The notes under the pieces are model-generated. The model saw only the letters and a list, made by a program, of their open reading frames with translations. It was not told the origin of the DNA and made no database searches. This document shows, piece by piece, positions 54,533-64,000 of a DNA stretch of 64,000 nucleotides. This DNA comes from Karstenula rhodostoma CBS 690.94 (lineage: Eukaryota > Ascomycota > Dothideomycetes > Pleosporales > Didymosphaeriaceae), in NCBI GenBank assembly GCA_010093485.1, contig MU001513.1, positions 75,696 to 139,695 of the forward strand, read 5' to 3'. A program made the position numbers and the translations under genes. Within the stretch, counting starts at the first letter, position 1, and each line of letters opens with the position of its first letter.

Positions 54533-56509
54533 TTAGACCGGAGTAAAACGCCCATCAGACTCCACCGCCTCTTCAGGTCCTTCCGGCCCCTGATCCACGT
54601 CCTCGAAACTCTTCTCTGCCATCGGTATCAATGCCGGGCTGCCCGGGACAGTCGACGTGGGCGTCTGCCCCGCGCTCTTCAGAGTCTTCAAACCATATGC
54701 AGTATTTAGCGTCTTTCGCATCTTGTGTTCTTGCTCGCACCACGCCATGACGGACCCTACCCCAGCCAGCACGCAGAATATGACCCAAACGCACTTCAAG
54801 CTTTCGGTGAAGCTGTAAACGATCTCAGCCTGCACGGCTGGCTCAAATTTCTTTACGAAGCTGGCTGTGGCGTGCTGGTACGCTTGCCCTTTGTCAAGCT
54901 GTGCCCGTGCGGTCGTGGAGGAGATGCCGGGCAGCAGCGACGCGAAGCGCACGTTGAACACCGCACCGGGGATTGCCACGCCGAACAAAGACCCCGTGCC
55001 GCGCAAGAACGCCCAGGAGCCGGACGACTGGCCTGTGGTGGTATCCGGAAGTTTGACCTGGACTGCGGGCAGCATGCTTGAGATAACAATACCGGACCCG
55101 GTGGCAACGACCAGCTGGAACATGAGCCATTCTTGTACTGGGGTCTTTTTCGCGAGCATAATACAGAGCCCTAGTCCGAGTGTCATGCATCCGAACCCGA
55201 TGATGTGGATGGGCTTGTAGCGTCCCCAGCGGGAAAGCAAGGGGCCACCTGCGGCAGCGAGGACGACGATAACGATGGTTGTGGGGAGCACCTCGAGACC
55301 GGACTGTGTGGGCGTGGAGCCCTTGACGGCTTGGAAGAAGGGTGGGAGATAAAACTGGAAACCATAGGTTATGAAGCCGTGGATGGTGGTCAGCGCGAAG
55401 GCGATGTTCGTGGTGCGATTCGAGAAGACCTCCTTCGGCATGACGGGGTGGGCGCAGTATTTGGAGCGCTGGTAGATGGCAAAGCCAATGAAGCTTCCGA
55501 TGCTAAAGAGTAGCGGTATGATGATGGCAGGATGGTCCCAAGGGTGAGAGGCGCCGCCCATGCTAAGGGCGACAAGCAGCATGATGACGGACGCGGTGAG
55601 GATAGCGGTTCCCAACATATCGACCTTCCTGATCTCTTCCTTGATGTTGACGTTCCTGATCTTGGGGCCGCCGCCGACGTGCAGCCAAAAATACATGATG
55701 ATCATGGAGATGACGCACACAGGAATATTGATGATGAAGCACCAGCGCCATCCGTGCTCAGCGAAGACACCTCCCATAAGCGGCCCCAAAGTCGTCCCGA
55801 TGGCGAAAATGGCGTGTTTGATGGCCAGGTAAGGACCCCTATGCCGGAGCGGAACTATGTCGCAAAGTATCATCTCAGCGAAGAGATCAACGCCACCAGT
55901 GCCTAGGCCTTGCACAATGCGACCGAATATCAGCACTCCGCCTGAGTTAGCACCACCGCAGATGGCACTGCCTATAGCAAATACGCCCACTGCCACCATC
56001 ATGGGATATTTGCGACCCCACATGTCCCCGAATTGGCCGTATAGAGGCTGCAGGATTGTGCTAGCGAGCAGAAATGCTGTAGCGACCCATGAGAATGAGG
56101 TGCCGAGATTGAGAGCATCCGATATGGTTGGGAGCGCGGTATTTGTTACGCTCCCTTCGAGCGCGGAGAGCAGGAGCGGGACACAGATGGCGATAAAGGA
56201 GCGCCAAAAACCCTCTTCGCGTCGCCATTTTAGGCTAGGGGTCTGTGAGGGTAACGAGGGTAACGTCGGACGGTGCAGGCTTCTTCCTTGTGCGTCGTGC
56301 TTGGTAGGTAGAGATGTTTGTGTATTCTCAGCGTCTCGCTCCCGACTTGATGTCAAAGACAGAGGTGTTGTTGAGCCAGAAACATGCACGCTGGGTGCTA
56401 TAGGAGGCAGGTCGCATTCTGTTGGGTCCGGGCGGTCGTGGACTCCACGTGCACTAAGCAAAGCTGGAGCAGGCGTGTTCATTGTGAAGTGGTGTGTAGT
56501 ATACTGCAA
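54533..56509 (-). CDS. DHA-type MFS multidrug efflux transporter, 14 membrane spans
   Basis: A single exon encodes 658 residues (649 from the ATG at 56482). The N-terminal about 105 residues are hydrophilic. About 14 membrane segments follow, starting FIAICVPLLLSALEGSVTNTALPTI, which contains the DHA2-like motif (LLSALEGSVTNTALP in place of LDxTIVNVALP). Then come GQFGDMWGRKYPMM (motif A), VIFGRIVQGLGTGGVDLFAEMILCDIVP and GPLMGGVFAEHGWRWCFIINIP (motif C and the WRW block). The architecture is that of fungal toxin and drug efflux pumps, which act as proton antiporters in the plasma membrane. The substrate is unknown. It converges on the OYE reductase gene. The C-terminal about 60 residues are hydrophilic and acidic. 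Confidence 0.92.
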   Translation of the reverse strand: MQYTTHHFTMNTPAPALLSARGVHDRPDPTECDLPPIAPSVHVSGSTTPLSLTSSRERDAENTQTSLPTKHDAQGRSLHRPTLPSLPSQTPSLKWRREEGFWRSFIAICVPLLLSALEGSVTNTALPTISDALNLGTSFSWVATAFLLASTILQPLYGQFGDMWGRKYPMMVAVGVFAIGSAICGGANSGGVLIFGRIVQGLGTGGVDLFAEMILCDIVPLRHRGPYLAIKHAIFAIGTTLGPLMGGVFAEHGWRWCFIINIPVCVISMIIMYFWLHVGGGPKIRNVNIKEEIRKVDMLGTAILTASVIMLLVALSMGGASHPWDHPAIIIPLLFSIGSFIGFAIYQRSKYCAHPVMPKEVFSNRTTNIAFALTTIHGFITYGFQFYLPPFFQAVKGSTPTQSGLEVLPTTIVIVVLAAAGGPLLSRWGRYKPIHIIGFGCMTLGLGLCIMLAKKTPVQEWLMFQLVVATGSGIVISSMLPAVQVKLPDTTTGQSSGSWAFLRGTGSLFGVAIPGAVFNVRFASLLPGISSTTARAQLDKGQAYQHATASFVKKFEPAVQAEIVYSFTESLKCVWVIFCVLAGVGSVMAWCEQEHKMRKTLNTAYGLKTLKSAGQTPTSTVPGSPALIPMAEKSFEDVDQGPEGPEEAVESDGRFTPV

Positions 56510-57843
56510 AGATTGCGAGAGAAAGACTGTGACTGCAGCCGTTTATATGTATATGTCAGGGGAAAATCGATAACGAATTATGGCTAAGATGGATATGTGT
56601 GGGAGGGGGATGGATTGCGCAGGCGGGCAACTTTTGCGTCATAGGGTCTGGACAGTCTGCATGAAGGTGTGATGTTGGCCGACTAACAGATCCAATAGAA
56701 CGAAGTAGTAATGTCAAGACTGTTGGGGAAGAGAAAACTGTGGAATGAGCCGTCGGCGGGCTTGCGAGATATTGATGGGATACAAGTGCTGCTGGGAACA
56801 CTGCACCCTACCTGCGCGCTGGTTCCAGAACACGGTGCCGCTCAACTTTGTTGGGAGCGGGGCCAACGGCGACATATGAACAGGAGGATGGAACAGTGAC
56901 TGAGGCACGGTCTCGTGCCTGCATATTACATTTAAGATGCCCGAATAACGCCTCGAATAGGAGTTCAGCTGCGTTGACTGTAAGTGACGGCCCAAGATGA
57001 TTCGTATCAACTGCAGCTTCTAATATTCGGGCATAGACATTGACAGCGCGGCAATCTTATGGGATGCGTCTTCGATTGTAGCATATTGACGTAGAAGGGA
57101 AAGCAGAAGCAAGGCGTAGGCGTATAAACGATGAGGTATTGGCTGGGGCCAGAGTGAAGCTAGAACAGATGGGGAAATAATCAGTAGAACCGCCCGCGAT
57201 GCGCACTAATCTTTCCAAGAAGCTTGTGTGGTGTATTGTACAAGATACCTTGAAGACAGGATACGGGGAATGAGTGTCAAGATCAGGACGCAAGAGACGC
57301 GGTAACTCGCTAGCCGTTCGAAGCCTAGCTCACGCACGTGGTAGCTGCGTCATTTCCTTCGGACTCGACTCGCGAGACTGCGTACCGCCATTGCGATCGC
57401 TCCCGTGCCCATGTCTTCTGTCAAAACAACCCGTTCTCTAATTTTCTGGACCTGAAATGTCCACGTAGCCTCGTACTCTCGCCGCACAGCGTAAACGCGT
57501 CCTTTCCTTGCCATGGAGTGGCGCCGAACCGCATCCGCTTACCGCGGCTTTCGGTACTTGCCATACGGCAAAAGGTTCACGTGTGCCTACTAGACAGAAA
57601 CATCCAACAATAAGGTCCACTCAAAGCTGGAGCCTCGGTTCAAAGTCCCTACCTGTCTCTTTGACTGGACTGTGGCCACATCTGAAGAAGCTAACCCTCC
57701 ACACTGGATCGCATGTTGCTTAGCCCGATCGACCCAGTGCGGGCTGTGGAGAGACGCGTTACGGCAAGCGGTATTAATGTAGAGCAGTGCCCGTACATAC
57801 TCGGATGTACCCAAAAGCCCGCCAAATCGAAGTCGAAACCGCA
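56510..57843. other. Intergenic region between the efflux pump and the SET protein
   Basis: I see no gene. The region should contain both divergent promoters. Short ORFs on both strands have no recognisable content. Confidence 0.45.
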
Positions 57844-58431
57844 ATGTCTCCTGCCGCAATCACCACCAGCGCTCCGCCTCCCACGAACGGAAAGGCTGCT
57901 GCAGCCAAATACTCCGCGGAACTGCCGAATGGGCCGAGCGACGTTGTGCCCGCCTGGGTCGAGCCCGACCTCACTCGCCTACTCCGCGTCGAGCACCTGG
58001 AGGGCGATTTTGCAGCCCGTTCAGTCTCACTTGTAGACTTGCCCGCCGGTGCCACATTTGCGCGCATATCGAACCCAACGCCTACGAAATGCGCCTACAC
58101 TTCTGTCCAAGCCTCGCGAGATCTACACATTGAGTTGAACTGCGATCTGGTGTACACAAACCACTCCTGTCGGCCTACGCTGATATTCGACATGCAAAGA
58201 TGGGAGGTCCGCGTCAACCCGGATTTAAAAGAAGGCTTGAAGACGGGCGACGAACTTACATTCTTCTATCCGAGTACAGAATTTGACATGGCGCAGCCTT
58301 TTGCCTGCCGCTGCAACGAAAAGGAGTGTCGGGGAACCATCTCGGGTGCAAAGGATACGTCGCCGGAAATTTTGCGCCAGTACTGGTTGAACTCGCATAT
58401 CGAGGAGCTACTCGAAGAGAGGATATCGTAG
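57844..58431 (+). CDS. Compact SET-domain protein with post-SET cysteines
   Basis: A single exon from the ATG at 57844 gives 195 residues; an upstream in-frame ATG at 57787 adds 19. After an Ala/Pro-rich N-terminus the SET fold is visible: GDFAARSVSLVDLPAGATF, DLHIELNCDLVYTNHSCRPTLIFDM with the SAM- and lysine-site NHSC, GDELTFFYPS in place of the usual ELTxDY, and a post-SET CRCNEKECRGTISGA with three cysteines. This is much shorter than histone methyltransferases, which carry pre-SET domains. It resembles a family of small fungal SET proteins of unknown substrate. A protein lysine methyltransferase activity is possible, but the replacement of the motif Asp (D) by Phe may weaken it. Confidence 0.82.
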   Translation: MSPAAITTSAPPPTNGKAAAAKYSAELPNGPSDVVPAWVEPDLTRLLRVEHLEGDFAARSVSLVDLPAGATFARISNPTPTKCAYTSVQASRDLHIELNCDLVYTNHSCRPTLIFDMQRWEVRVNPDLKEGLKTGDELTFFYPSTEFDMAQPFACRCNEKECRGTISGAKDTSPEILRQYWLNSHIEELLEERIS

Positions 58432-59473
58432 GGAATAGATATATCGAAATTCAACCGATAGCTATGCTGGTGACAAAAATATTATGTTTTCCTGCAAATT
58501 CGCCCTGATTCCAATTGGAAGCGAATCGTCTGATGAAGAATTCTCACTGCATCATACATACTGTCTCAACCCATCCGTCCTGGCGGATTTGTTCCCGAAA
58601 GAGATTTCAAGTCCACTCCTGGGCTCTAACGCAACGCCTACCAAGTCTTCACCTGCTCACGATGTCAATTGTTCTGATTGCTTCAAACACCTCAAACCAC
58701 CAAGCTGAATTAGCATTCAGTAACCCAAAACTTCCTTTAACCATATTTGGAGAGTTAAGGAGAGCTAGGAGGCATATACTACAAAGATAGGGCAGAAACA
58801 TGACGCACTGCTATTCTTTCGACATTCTCAATTCTCAGTCTAGTGTCACAACAGGAAACGCGTCATGGGGGGCACTTTCATGGCCACCAACCGTTACGGT
58901 AAGGGGTATGTTCATGGCACCAATCGTCGCTATGTGGGTCTATCACTCACATACAACCGCACAATTAGATTTTGTGTAAGTAGCCAAGGGGGGATATCGT
59001 GATTAGAATCGTTTCTTGATAAACCAGCTGAAATTTTCAGTGCCATGGGTCATACAATATATCTTTATCTACAGGATGTGCTTGGGCAGAATGCACCGGT
59101 CATATCTTCTGTGGCGGCTTTTTCGTGACAACATTGCAAACAGACCGAGTAGTCACGCATTATCCATACCTTGAGCGCAAGCGCTGATTTGTTTAGCTGA
59201 TCTATTTTGGGAACATCCTGAGTTTGGTGTGCGTTCAGGTCAGTGCAGCATACATATGCTGTCCGGATACCGTCAGTCGCTGTATGTAGATGCGGAAATG
59301 ATTCGGTCTTTCTTCATTTCTTCACTAATTACGTGAAGTTTATGGAACTGTAAGCGGTGTTTTCGAACGATTCTTGTCATGAAGTGATATTGTTTCTTTT
59401 CTATTGGGGCCAAAGGTAAGATACAGCAAATAGTCTGGTTCCGATCCCTTTCAGTGTCGCATTCATCTCGACC
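58432..59473. other. Convergent intergenic region
   Basis: This 1 kb separates the 3' ends of the SET gene and the leftward acidic protein gene. I see no gene, RNA or repeat beyond small ORFs. Confidence 0.45.
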
Positions 59474-60382
59474 CTAGTCATCATTCCCGGCATCTTCTTT
59501 GCTTTCGTTCTCATGGAGTGGGATCCCATAGTTGCGCTCGAATTCACGCCGTACATAAACCTCCACTTTGTCGTCATTATCTTCAGCCTCGCTCCTGAGC
59601 ATCTCTATCACCCAAGAACGATCGAACTACAAGTGAAAATTGAGTCAGCGCATGAGGAAAGGATACATGCAAAAGGCGTTACTCACATGGTCAAAGCCAC
59701 GCCGGAAAGTCCGAGGGCTTGTGGATTTATTGGAGCCCCGGCCTTCGCTTTCAGTAGAGTCTGCATCGCCTTCACCCGTGATCTCAGCGTTCGGTTGAGA
59801 TGGCTGTTCTGAATCCGATTCGGGCCTTGCTGACGGCTCCTCGGCAGCTCTGGCAAGGGCAATATTGTGACGTGTTGTCATCAGCACGGCATCAATCATG
59901 AAGCGAGATTCGGTGACCGCGATAGTGGGTGAATAGAATTCGGAGTCTCGTAGGACAAGGCGCACCATCAGATCGACCCTACCGACCCAGATCTTCCTGC
60001 GAATCGACGGATGTGACCCGAAGCGATCAGAGCTATCTGCGAGTAGTTGGAAAACCCGCTCAAAATCGTAAGAGTCGTCCAGTTCCGAAGGAAGCACCAC
60101 TGGGTCCCCTTGTTCGTCTCGGTATATAACTCGTTCCCTATTCACTCCATGTAGGCAAGCCCATATTCCCGCTCCATCCCCGCGCTGTCGGCCCACCAGC
60201 ACTTCCCCGCAGGGCAGACGCTCACCGCGATAGTAGCCAAATGACCCAGTATTACGTAATCTGAAGTTGTGTTCGGGGGGAAGCACGCTACTAAGTGCTT
60301 CCTGGTAAAGTTGGAAATGATCCGGAGCACGGTCCTCGTCACTTATCTCGTTGCTGGAGTGATCATGGTCGCTGCTGCCCAC
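59474..60382 (-). CDS. Hypothetical acidic protein, 5' end unresolved
   Basis: Two exons (intron 59627-59686, 60 bases) give 282 residues. Residues about 25-165 have a mixed-residue domain (FQLYQEALSSVLPPEHNFRL, then RGERLPCGEVLVGRQRGDGAGIWACLHG and FMIDAVLMTTRHNIAL) that I do not recognise. A Ser/Glu-rich linker and a short acidic C-terminal tail (ESKEDAGNDD) follow. The apparent start codon at 60382 is GTG, not ATG, and no in-frame ATG exists upstream before a stop, so a first exon with its own ATG is probably missing; I could not place it. The 3' exon is supported by a good donor (GTGAGT), acceptor (TTGTAG) and continuity of charge pattern. Function unknown. Confidence 0.55.
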
Positions 60383-61126
60383 GGAAGAACTGCCCTTAAT
60401 TGTAACAGAAGATTGGATCTGGCGATGCGGCTCACAATAGTACGGCTTGTTGGAGGGGAAGCATTATTATTGATTGCTTCCTGCTTCCTGCTTAGCTTAG
60501 GCTTCTCTGGGTCCCGCAGCTGTATACCTTGCAAGTATACAATTGAACGGGCGAGAGAGTAAAGAGCTGATGAGTAGTCTGCACTAGACGTGCGAGAGAG
60601 TGATGGGCATGCGGTTACGCTAGAAAGGGAAGGATACTAACCACATATTTGTTAGTGTGGGCTTTGCTCCTTCCCCCAACATTTGTAAAAGTGACAGGGC
60701 GAAGCATCTTCAGGTGCAAACAGAAGTGCAAACCCGAGCACAAGTGGTAATAATTTCAGAGCTTGTCCCCACATCGGTATTAAAGAAATCGGGGTTCACA
60801 TTTCACGATTGGCTGTATCGCGTCACACCTTGTCTCGCAAAAGCACTCGAAGACACCTTAGCTAAACTGCTTGACAGATAGCTCATCTAAATTGAAGTTC
60901 GACAGTCTAGTCGAAGACACCATGGATAGATATTTACCGGAAGCGGAAGTACAGTTGGCCAAACACACTTTCAAAGATTGACTGAGTGCATGCCGTCCCG
61001 GTTGCGACATCACAAGCACAAACTAGGAAAAACGGATCGCACGTGGCAGCCCAAATTACTCTCTCCTTTTAATTTTCACCTCTATTACCCGTAGAAGTCG
61101 AGCCCCGCACAGAGGGACCACCCGCA
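60383..61126. other. Intergenic region, possibly with a missing first exon
   Basis: This stretch may contain the unplaced first exon of the leftward acidic protein gene. An 11-base direct repeat (TCGAAGACACC) occurs at about 60848 and 60913. Nothing else is evident. Confidence 0.4.
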
Positions 61127-61378
61127 CTAGAAGCTGCAAGGGAGGATAGTGTAGTTTCCACCGGCGGACTTGACGTCTTCGATGGCCTTTTTAACGATGG
61201 TACCGTAGACGTTTTGCTCTATGAGATTGGTGTCTGTCGGGGTGTTAGTATGTGAGTGGTGTAGAATGCACGGCAATTTGGGAAGGGTCTTACCCATCCC
61301 GTAGGCATTGGGCATAATCCATTGGACGCCTGCCTTTGTTTGACAATACGTGAGAGTTCGTCTGTCTAGCTCGATCAA
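61127..61378 (-). pseudogene. NmrA-like oxidoreductase remnant
   Basis: A short spliced fragment (intron 61234-61293) reads AGVQWIMPNAYGM then DTNLIEQNVYGTIVKKAIEDVKSAGGNYTILPCSF. This pattern matches the middle of fungal NmrA-like NAD(P)-binding Rossmann proteins (form GVxWIxPN.YG...). The fragment ends in a stop right after CSF, where relatives continue, and there is no N-terminal dinucleotide-binding motif (GxxGxxG) or C-terminal half. It sits 110 bases downstream of the amidase stop codon on the same strand. It is best read as a truncated gene copy; the intron signals are still intact, suggesting recent loss. Confidence 0.6.
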
Positions 61379-61491
61379 CGAGTTGGAAATTCAAAGACCA
61401 TGTCACCAAGACCGCATCTTTGACCGGCGAGTTCTCGCCCTCAGATGTTAAACTACCTCAGATATGATATCCCAGGCCCATGTATCATAAT

Positions 61492-63324
61492 CTAGTACCC
61501 GCCAATAACATCCGCCAACTCCGTTTTCGGGACCAAATACGGCTTCACCTGCTTCCTCACCTTCGTCCTCTGCTCAAATGCATACGCAAAACCCACCAAA
61601 CTCTCCTCACTCCACAACTCACCCGAGAAACTGATGCCAAAGGGGATGTTCGGGGCAGTCACAACCAGGTTTCCTCGCCTGTTATACTCCACCGTCGTGT
61701 TCCTAGGATACGATCCAAGCGGTACCGTCACTATGGGCGCGCCAATGATGGCTGAGATACCCGATGAGACACTTGATGGCGTGACAACAGCGTCCAACGA
61801 GTGGTTTGTGAGAGCACCGAGGATGCCGCCTATGCCGCCGAGGTACTGGTTGTATTGGTATGTAGCCCACGCCTCGGCCGAACCGTACGTGACGTTGAGG
61901 GTGAGCGATTCGTCCCAGGTTGCTGTGTTGCGGCTAGGAAACTCCTCGGGGCCAAAAGATTGCGTAAAGTTCCTTACATCAGCCAGGGACTTGACACCTG
62001 TAGGATCGTAGGTCAGTTGCTTCAGATAGCTCGCGAGATTTTCGACGAAATCGGAATCGAGGACAACGGTTTCAGCATTGCTTCGTGCCCACTCGGCGTA
62101 CGCGGTGTAGTTCGTGTTGTCGACGACGATGGCCCCGGCATCTCTAAGGACGTCGAGCGCGGCTTCGAAAGCATCGTAAACGGGTGCAGGTTGGGTCCCG
62201 ATGTAGTTGCGTGGAACACCAATGCGTTTTCCTTTGAGGGCGCCGAGCTTGCATGCTTCAAGATAATTAGGGAGCTTGCCTTTGTGAGGAATCGCAGATG
62301 TGTAGTTGTCAGCAGGGTCGGGGCCGGCGATCGCTTGTAGTAGGATCGCAGCATCCTTTACAGTGCGTGCCATAGGGCCGACGGTGTCCTGATGCTCTGA
62401 GATTGGGATCACAAGAGCGCGAGAGGTCAGTCCAACAGTCGGCTTGATGCCAACGAGGTTGTTCACGTCGCTTGGAGAGATGATGGATCCGTCAGTCTCC
62501 GATCCCAGACTTGCAACTGCCAGGCCTAAGCTGCTCGCAACACCTGAACCAGACGAAGAACCCGATGGGTCTTGCTTAGGGTAATAGGCACCATAAGTCT
62601 GACCGCCGTATGCGGACCATCCATTCGAACTGTTGGATGATCGGAAGTTGGCCCACTGTGAGAGGTTGGACTTCCCCAGGATGATGGCCCCAGCTTTGCG
62701 GAGCTTTGCTGCTACAGTGGCATCTCGGGGTACTTTTGCACCGAGGAGAGCATATGAGCCAGCAGTAGTGTTCATAAAATCGTCCGTAGCGATGTTGCCT
62801 TTGATCAGGATAGGGAGACCATGGAGAGGTCTGCGCACATTAGCTATGCATTAGAGAACGTTTGGCTCGAACGACTTACCCTCTGCATTTGCCAGCTTTC
62901 CTCTCGGCATCGAGAACCTGGGCAATCTTCAAGGCATCTGGGTTCAACTCCGTTACCATGTGCAGCGTAGAGTTGACTTCCAGGATTCGAGCGGTGTATG
63001 CCTTAGCGGGGTTAGCGTAGTTTTTCTTGATCGCAAAGGTTCCCCTCAACCCACCTTGACAAGGTCTACGCTAGAGAAATAACCTTTTTCAAGCCCCGCG
63101 GTCAATTCACTTGCCGTCGCATCAACCAGCTTCGGGGTTCTACCGCCGGACGGCGCCGCAGACGTGAGTGGCGCGACAACCGTGGTGGCCAGGAAAGCCT
63201 TCCACATGTACGCCAGTAGGACCATAGTGACGGCTGTAGCGATAATGAACCACCTGCTGGTACGGTAAGCCGTCCTGTCAGTCTTGGGAACAGGCGTGCT
63301 GGCTTTATAAGTTCTTGATGTCAT
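61492..63324 (-). CDS. Membrane-anchored amidase (amidase signature family)
   Basis: Three exons (introns 62831-62879 and 63002-63054) encode 576 residues. A basic N-terminus precedes one membrane segment (RWFIIATAVTMVLLAYMW, about residues 26-43), giving a type II anchor or uncleaved signal. The amidase signature domain contains the Ser-cisSer-Lys triad region: Lys in GLPILIKGN (about residue 141), the Gly/Ser motif DPSGSSSGSGVA and the nucleophile Ser in GSETDGSIISPS. Further blocks are GPMARTVKDAAILLQAIAGPD and the C-terminal IPFGISFSGELWSEESLVGFAYAFEQ. Members hydrolyse amide bonds of diverse substrates; many fungal ones of this form are secreted or vacuolar, substrate unknown. All catalytic residues are present. 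The C-terminus is complete. Confidence 0.93.
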
Positions 63325-64000
63325 TGCTGCATCCCGGATTGACTAGGATAGTCTACCAGGATAGAGACAGTCGATCAATTCGCAACAAGCGTACAGGGAC
63401 GATAAGAGACCAAGGGTTTGGCGCTGCCAGGTACGAAGTCCAAGTCCTCGCTACAACGGTTTGGCAGTAGTACAAGCCGTTGCGCTGTACCAGCCATGCT
63501 GAAACAGTATCACCAGACTTCCTTACTCATAGTAGAAGGTAGAGCTGACGGGGTTAAACAAGTGGGCACATTACACATGGGTTCATTTCGCGTTGTGAAT
63601 GATGATGTTCGCGAGGTTGGACCTGCATGCGGAGAAGTCGATAGACGACAGCAGTCTAACGGAATTAGGCAGGTGCGAAAGCAGAGGACAAGAGATCTGG
63701 GGCGAGACAGTTTGTCGGTTTGACGCGTTGCCCTCTGCGGGCGCGGGATAGCGGCCGCTAGCATTGAGTGCATATCGCAATACGGGAGCTCGATGGCTGG
63801 CTGGGACACGGTTTTTTGGGCAATTGTTGACCTTCCTTTTTGGGCGGTCTGGTGGCATGTGGTAGGGTAAGAAGCATGCTCAACATCAAGATATCCTTTG
63901 GGTCGCGCTCTTGAACGTCGTAGCCGTTACCGGCCAGATACTGTGCTCTACGCGGGTAGTTGAGACCCATTCTACATGCGATAAGGACTTTTCGGCAGTT
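63325..64000. other. Right edge, no supported gene
   Basis: A 70-codon minus-strand ORF (63758-63970, starting MGLNYPRRAQYLAGNGYDVQ) could belong to a gene that starts beyond the window, but no family is recognisable. Otherwise I see only overlapping short ORFs; the amidase promoter should lie here. Confidence 0.35.

Noticed and set aside
52839..63324. A secondary metabolite gene cluster
   Set aside because: A reductase, an efflux pump and an amidase are present, but no polyketide synthase, NRPS, terpene synthase or pathway transcription factor is visible.
1..64000. CRISPR arrays, bacterial operons or phage genes
   Set aside because: No regularly spaced direct repeats are present and the gene structure is that of a fungal nuclear genome.

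Overview
This window is nuclear DNA of a filamentous ascomycete (Pezizomycotina), most probably a dothideomycete. The genes are eukaryotic: short introns of about 41 to 100 bases with GT..AG ends and CTRAY-like branch sites, pyrimidine-rich leaders, and an intron-bearing tRNA-Tyr. The content is typical of filamentous fungi: a fungal phytochrome, a LaeA-like methyltransferase, an Asp f 4-like secreted protein, 2EXR and F-box proteins, and BSC6-like and DHA-type transporters. The class assignment is inference, supported by a pair of introner-like introns of the kind reported from Dothideomycetes.

Layout. 0-6 kb: the 3' part of a single-membrane-span protein, an MFS transporter, and a nine-exon methyltransferase. 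7-14 kb: a vigilin/Scp160-type multi-KH protein and a flavoprotein-ankyrin fusion. 15-25 kb: a hybrid histidine kinase phytochrome, a tRNA-Tyr with a duplicated 3' half, a 2EXR-like protein and an Nse2-type SUMO ligase. 26-40 kb: a mitochondrial oxoglutarate/malate-type carrier, a small cysteine-free secreted protein, a second MFS transporter, methionine sulfoxide reductase B, an F-box protein and a Kch1-type potassium channel. 40-45 kb: a gene-poor 4.5 kb stretch with a TA-flanked MITE and minisatellites. 45-54 kb: an Asp f 4-like protein, the ER chaperone BiP/Kar2 with an unusual nested gene, and an Old Yellow Enzyme reductase. 54-64 kb: a DHA-type efflux pump, a compact SET protein, an unknown acidic protein, an NmrA-like remnant and a membrane-anchored amidase.

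Two observations stand out. First, BiP carries a 1,253-base spliceosomal intron, about 25 times the length of its neighbours. It contains a complete same-strand 350-codon ORF with a GIY-YIG nuclease-like domain and two C2H2 fingers. The ORF runs through the intron's branch site and acceptor, and its stop codon is the first three bases of the next exon. This is the architecture of a homing endonuclease inside a nuclear spliceosomal intron. Second, two introns in unrelated genes (methyltransferase and MFS transporter) are both exactly 101 bases, align without gaps at about 71 percent identity, and have inverted-repeat ends that contain their splice signals. They look like introner-like elements. 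Both suggest active intron gain or mobility in this genome.

Most genes appear to be independent housekeeping or accessory genes. No polyketide synthase, NRPS or other core biosynthetic gene is visible, so the transporters, methyltransferase and reductase cannot be called a metabolite cluster. Gene models were spliced by hand from the sequence; lengths and junctions given below keep the reading frame unless stated otherwise.
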